Shown: piece after piece, positions 61,225 through 64,000 of the stretch
Numbering within the stretch: position 1 is the stretch's first letter
Layout of the letters: every line of letters begins with the position of its first letter
Origin: Lapidilactobacillus achengensis
GTDB lineage: Bacteria; Bacillota; Bacilli; Lactobacillales; Lactobacillaceae
DNA: 64,000 nucleotides
Reading direction: 5' to 3'
Assembly (NCBI RefSeq): GCF_003946655.1
Contig: NZ_RHOV01000001.1
Location: 1 to 64,000 of the forward strand
The notes under the pieces: model-generated
Told to the model about the DNA's origin: nothing
The model's database searches: none
Seen by the model: the letters and a program-made list of their open reading frames with translations, nothing else
Made by a program: the position numbers and the translations under genes

Positions 61225-62259
61225 ATGGCAGAACAACAATGGGTCACTGATTTCGGCCAGTATTTATTGGTGCAGCGGCAGTATTCGCCTCTGACGCAAC
61301 AGGCCTACTTGGAAGATATTGCTGATTTCACGAATTTCTTGACCGCAAATGGTGGTTTAGCTTCCTATCGTCAGGTTGGCCGGCTGGAAATCGAGACGTT
61401 TCTTGATGAATTGACGCGGCGACAATTGGCCCGCGAGACGATCAGCCGGAAAATTTCAGCCTTAAGGTCCTTTTATCGTTATCTGGAAAATCATAAACTA
61501 GTTGCAGGCAATCCCTTCGCGACGGTGCGCATCAAGGGCCAAGCCAAAACCTTGCCGCGGTTCTTCTACGAGCAAGAGATGGCCGCTTTATTTGCCGCCG
61601 TGGTTGGTGATGAGCCGGTCACAGTGCGCGATCGAGCGCTGCTGGAATTATTTTATGCCACAGGTATGCGGGTCAGCGAGGTCAGTGATTTGACCAACGC
61701 CCAATTGGATCTGACCATGCGGATCGTGCTGGTCCATGGCAAGGGCAACAAAGATCGCTACGTGCCGTTCGGACATCACGCCCAGGCGGCTTTGCAGCAA
61801 TATTTACAGGAGAGTCGTCCGGTTTTGATGCAAAAACTACCGCAAGGGCCAGCAACGCATGAGTATGTATTTGTTAATCAGCGCGGACAACAATTGACCA
61901 GTCGCGGGATCGCTTATATTTTGGATCGGATCATCAAGAACTCTAGTGTGAATAGCGATATCCATCCTCATATGTTGCGACATACTTTTGCGACGCATTT
62001 ACTGGATCATGGGGCCGATCTGCGGACGGTCCAGGAGTTATTGGGTCATGCCAGTCTGTCCACTACGCAAATCTATACGCACGTGACCATGCAACATCTT
62101 CAGGCGGATTATCGGCAGTATTTCCCCCGGGCTCAGTCCGAAAGTGAGCCTGGCGCGTCTAGCTCAACAACAGAGCCGCCTAAACCAAACACCGCTACCG
62201 ACTCAGCGGCAAGCCCCAACTCGGCGCGAACTGATCCACAAGCTAAAAAGAAAAAATAA
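61225..62259 (+). CDS. xerC: Tyrosine recombinase XerC with extended C-terminus
   Basis: Partner of XerD for chromosome dimer resolution. The 344-residue protein has the core-binding domain (about 1-95) and catalytic residues in ATGMRVSE (Arg), GKGNKDRYVP (Lys), HMLRHTFATH, LGHASLS and Tyr284 (TQIYTHV). After the normal end near residue 301 it carries ~43 extra residues rich in Ser, Thr, Pro, Ala and ending in four lysines, unlike typical XerC of about 300 residues. ATG 61225 with GAGAGG upstream. Followed directly by hslVU. Confidence 0.93.
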   Translation: MAEQQWVTDFGQYLLVQRQYSPLTQQAYLEDIADFTNFLTANGGLASYRQVGRLEIETFLDELTRRQLARETISRKISALRSFYRYLENHKLVAGNPFATVRIKGQAKTLPRFFYEQEMAALFAAVVGDEPVTVRDRALLELFYATGMRVSEVSDLTNAQLDLTMRIVLVHGKGNKDRYVPFGHHAQAALQQYLQESRPVLMQKLPQGPATHEYVFVNQRGQQLTSRGIAYILDRIIKNSSVNSDIHPHMLRHTFATHLLDHGADLRTVQELLGHASLSTTQIYTHVTMQHLQADYRQYFPRAQSESEPGASSSTTEPPKPNTATDSAASPNSARTDPQAKKKK

Positions 62260-62273
62260 AAGAGGTTGATATT

Positions 62274-62798
62274 ATGACAACGATCGTTGCTGTAAAACAT
62301 CATGATCAAATCGCCATCGCTGGCGATGGCCAAGTGACTATGGGTGAGAAATATATTATGAAAGCGACCGCCCATAAGGTTCGGCGGATCTTCAATGACC
62401 AAGTGATCACCGGTTTCGCCGGTGGTGTGGCGGACGCCTTCACCTTATCAGATTGGTTTGAAAAGAAATTGCAAAGTTATAGTGGCGATTTGCGGCGTTC
62501 TGCGGTGGAATTGGCCCAAGATTGGCGCAAAGACCCCACGTTACAGAAGCTGGAAGCCATGTTGATCGCCTTTGATCAGGAGCATTTATTACTGATTTCT
62601 GGCAATGGTGAAGTGATCGAGCCCGATGAGAATGTGATCGCGATCGGTTCAGGCGGCAATTTTGCGCAGGCGGCGGCGATCGCCATGACTCGGCACGCGC
62701 CAGAGATGACCGCGGAAGCGATTGCCCGTGAAGCGATCGAAATCGCGGCTTCCATCGATATTTTCACGAACCACAACATTATCACAGACCAGTTCTGA
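62274..62798 (+). CDS. hslV: ATP-dependent protease subunit HslV
   Basis: The proteasome-like peptidase of the HslUV complex. After removal of Met, Thr2 of TTIVAV becomes the N-terminal nucleophile; residues AGDGQVTMG and GFAGGVADAFTL are conserved. The length, 174, is usual. The codons AAAAGAGGTT precede ATG. It lies 14 bp after xerC and 15 bp before hslU, as in the clpQY operon of Bacillus, which has codY next. Confidence 0.97.
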   Translation: MTTIVAVKHHDQIAIAGDGQVTMGEKYIMKATAHKVRRIFNDQVITGFAGGVADAFTLSDWFEKKLQSYSGDLRRSAVELAQDWRKDPTLQKLEAMLIAFDQEHLLLISGNGEVIEPDENVIAIGSGGNFAQAAAIAMTRHAPEMTAEAIAREAIEIAASIDIFTNHNIITDQF

Positions 62799-62813
62799 GA
62801 GGAGTCCAGTTTA

Positions 62814-64000
62814 ATGGCACTAGAGAAAACACCCCGGCAAATCGTCGCGGCCTTAGATGACTATGTGATCGGTCAGAATTCCGCCAAACGCGCGGTGGCT
62901 GTCGCTTTGTATAACCGCTACCGCCGGCACCAATTGAATGAACAACTACAAAAAGATATTACCCCCAAGAATTTATTGATGATCGGTCCAACTGGGGTGG
63001 GTAAAACGGAAATTGCCCGCCGGCTGGCCACGATCGTTAATGCGCCTTTTGTTAAGGTGGAGGCGACCAAGTTCACTGAAGTCGGGTACGTGGGTCGCGA
63101 TGTTGAGGCGATGGTTCGGGATCTGGCCGATGCCGCTGTCGCCATTGAAGAAAAGGCTGCCTATGATCGGGTTCGCGGGCAGGCGCTGAAAGAAGCCAAC
63201 AAGAAGTTGATTCGCCTATTGGCCCCAGGTGAGAAAAAGCAACAAAAGCAAAACAATAACAACATGATGCAAATGATGAATCAGTTAATGTCTGGTCAAC
63301 TGCCCGCGCCGGAAGAAGAACAGCCGGAAAAAGTGTCAGATCAAGTGCTGAATGAACGGTTGGATCTGGCCGAGAAATTGGACCGCGGTCTGCTTGAGAA
63401 CCGCGAAGTGACCATCAAAGTTGAAGAAGCCAAGAAGAAGAATCCGATGATGGATACCATGGGTACCATGGGCGTTGATATGGGTGATATGCTGAGTTCC
63501 TTGTCACCCCAGCGGAAAGTTAGTCGGACATTGCCGGTCAAAGAAGCGCGCGAGTTATTGGTCCGCCAATATTCTGAAAAGTTGGTCGATCGTGATCAAT
63601 TGCAACAACAGGCGCTGCAACGGGCGCAAGATGACGGGATCATTTTCATTGATGAAATCGACAAGTTGACCTCCAAGCAACAACGTAATTCTGGTGAGGT
63701 TTCTCGTGAGGGTGTGCAGCGGGATATTCTTCCGATCGTTGAAGGGTCGCAAGTCAATACGAAATATGGTCCTCTGGACACGAGTCACGTGCTGTTCATT
63801 GGTTCTGGAGCTTTTGCGCAAACCAAACCCAGCGATTTGATCCCAGAATTGCAAGGCCGCTTCCCGATTCGGGTGGAACTGGATGATTTGACCAAGGAAG
63901 ACTTCATTGCGATTCTGACCGAACCGCATACTGCCCTGATCAAACAGTATGTCGCGTTGGTCGGCGCTGATGGCGTCAAGTTGACCTTCACCAAGGAAGC
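62814..64000 (+). CDS. hslU: ATP-dependent protease ATPase subunit HslU (5' part)
   Basis: The AAA+ unfoldase that feeds HslV. The 395 codons seen here run from ATG 62814 (GAGAGGAG upstream) to the window edge without a stop. They show DDYVIGQNSAKRAVAVAL, Walker A GPTGVGKT at 58-65, the VEATKFTEVGYVGRDVE pore region, a Gln/Met-rich I domain (about 135-210; MMQMMNQLMSGQ), and Walker B IIFIDEIDKL. The C-terminal sensor region lies outside the window. Confidence 0.96.
   Translation, partial: MALEKTPRQIVAALDDYVIGQNSAKRAVAVALYNRYRRHQLNEQLQKDITPKNLLMIGPTGVGKTEIARRLATIVNAPFVKVEATKFTEVGYVGRDVEAMVRDLADAAVAIEEKAAYDRVRGQALKEANKKLIRLLAPGEKKQQKQNNNNMMQMMNQLMSGQLPAPEEEQPEKVSDQVLNERLDLAEKLDRGLLENREVTIKVEEAKKKNPMMDTMGTMGVDMGDMLSSLSPQRKVSRTLPVKEARELLVRQYSEKLVDRDQLQQQALQRAQDDGIIFIDEIDKLTSKQQRNSGEVSREGVQRDILPIVEGSQVNTKYGPLDTSHVLFIGSGAFAQTKPSDLIPELQGRFPIRVELDDLTKEDFIAILTEPHTALIKQYVALVGADGVKLTFTKE

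Overview
The window is a chromosomal stretch of a low-GC Gram-positive bacterium, almost certainly a member of the Lactobacillaceae with about 50% GC. The evidence is the gene order and content: a glutamine-type binding protein fused to its permease, a cysteine-free L32, an FMN riboswitch ahead of a RibU transporter, the fer/ypbB/recQ group, the SAG1386-type LysM protein next to cmk-rpsA-der-hup, and topA-trmFO-xerC-hslVU. I cannot fix the genus. I see no rRNA, tRNA, CRISPR array, insertion sequence or prophage; nearly everything is core housekeeping.

Layout. 0.2-4 kb: uvrC and the fused amino-acid transporter. 4-7.8 kb, minus strand: a fructose operon fruR-fruK-fruA with a likely operator over its promoter. 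8.1-16.4 kb: obgE, an OatA-like acyltransferase, rnz, a dehydrogenase, a LapA protein, rpmF, a DUF1836 protein and a 5'-nucleotidase-like enzyme. 16.4-17.4 kb: a gene-free kilobase packed with structured repeats. 17.5-24.3 kb: a DUF2929 peptide, dnaE, and the glycolytic pair pfkA-pyk. 24.5-30.4 kb: DUF441, cvfB, xerD, ribT, scpA, scpB, rluB, then FMN riboswitch-ribU. 30.6-33.4 kb: fer (minus), ypbB-like and recQ. 33.5-39.6 kb: LysM protein, cmk, rpsA, der, hup, a TPR protein. 39.8-44 kb: a YitT membrane protein (minus), cca, an unknown gene, thyA, dfrA. 44.3-50 kb: a matrixin-like metalloprotease, a second gene-free structured region, degV, an SGNH hydrolase, a DUF2140 protein, a YozE protein and a C-terminal processing protease. 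50-54.2 kb: a two-gene QAT-type ABC importer and an NmrA/Rrf2 redox pair. 54.7-64 kb: rbgA, rnhB, dprA, topA, trmFO, xerC, hslV and the 5' part of hslU.

How the genes fit together. Chromosome maintenance is heavily represented (uvrC, dnaE, scpAB, both Xer recombinases, recQ, topA, dprA, rnhB, hup), as is translation and ribosome assembly (rpsA, obgE, der, rbgA, rluB, rnz, cca, trmFO, rpmF). thyA-dfrA forms the folate/thymidylate module. fruRKA, pfkA and pyk are the carbon-flow genes; pfkA, pyk, rpsA and hup use visibly more A+T-ending codons than their neighbours, as expected for highly expressed genes.

The least ordinary observation is a set of intergenic modules shared by two gene-free regions about 28 kb apart (16.35-17.40 kb and 45.2-45.5 kb). 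One module is a ~115-nt hairpin whose stems differ in sequence between copies yet stay paired; another is a closed multi-hairpin unit with a CTTTTCGG/CCGAAAAG hairpin inside a long closing stem; a third is a 132-bp direct repeat, one copy of which forms the left arm of a ~216-bp inverted structure. The two main modules occur in opposite order in the two places. The compensatory differences suggest a conserved fold (RNA family or palindromic mobile element) that I do not recognise by name.
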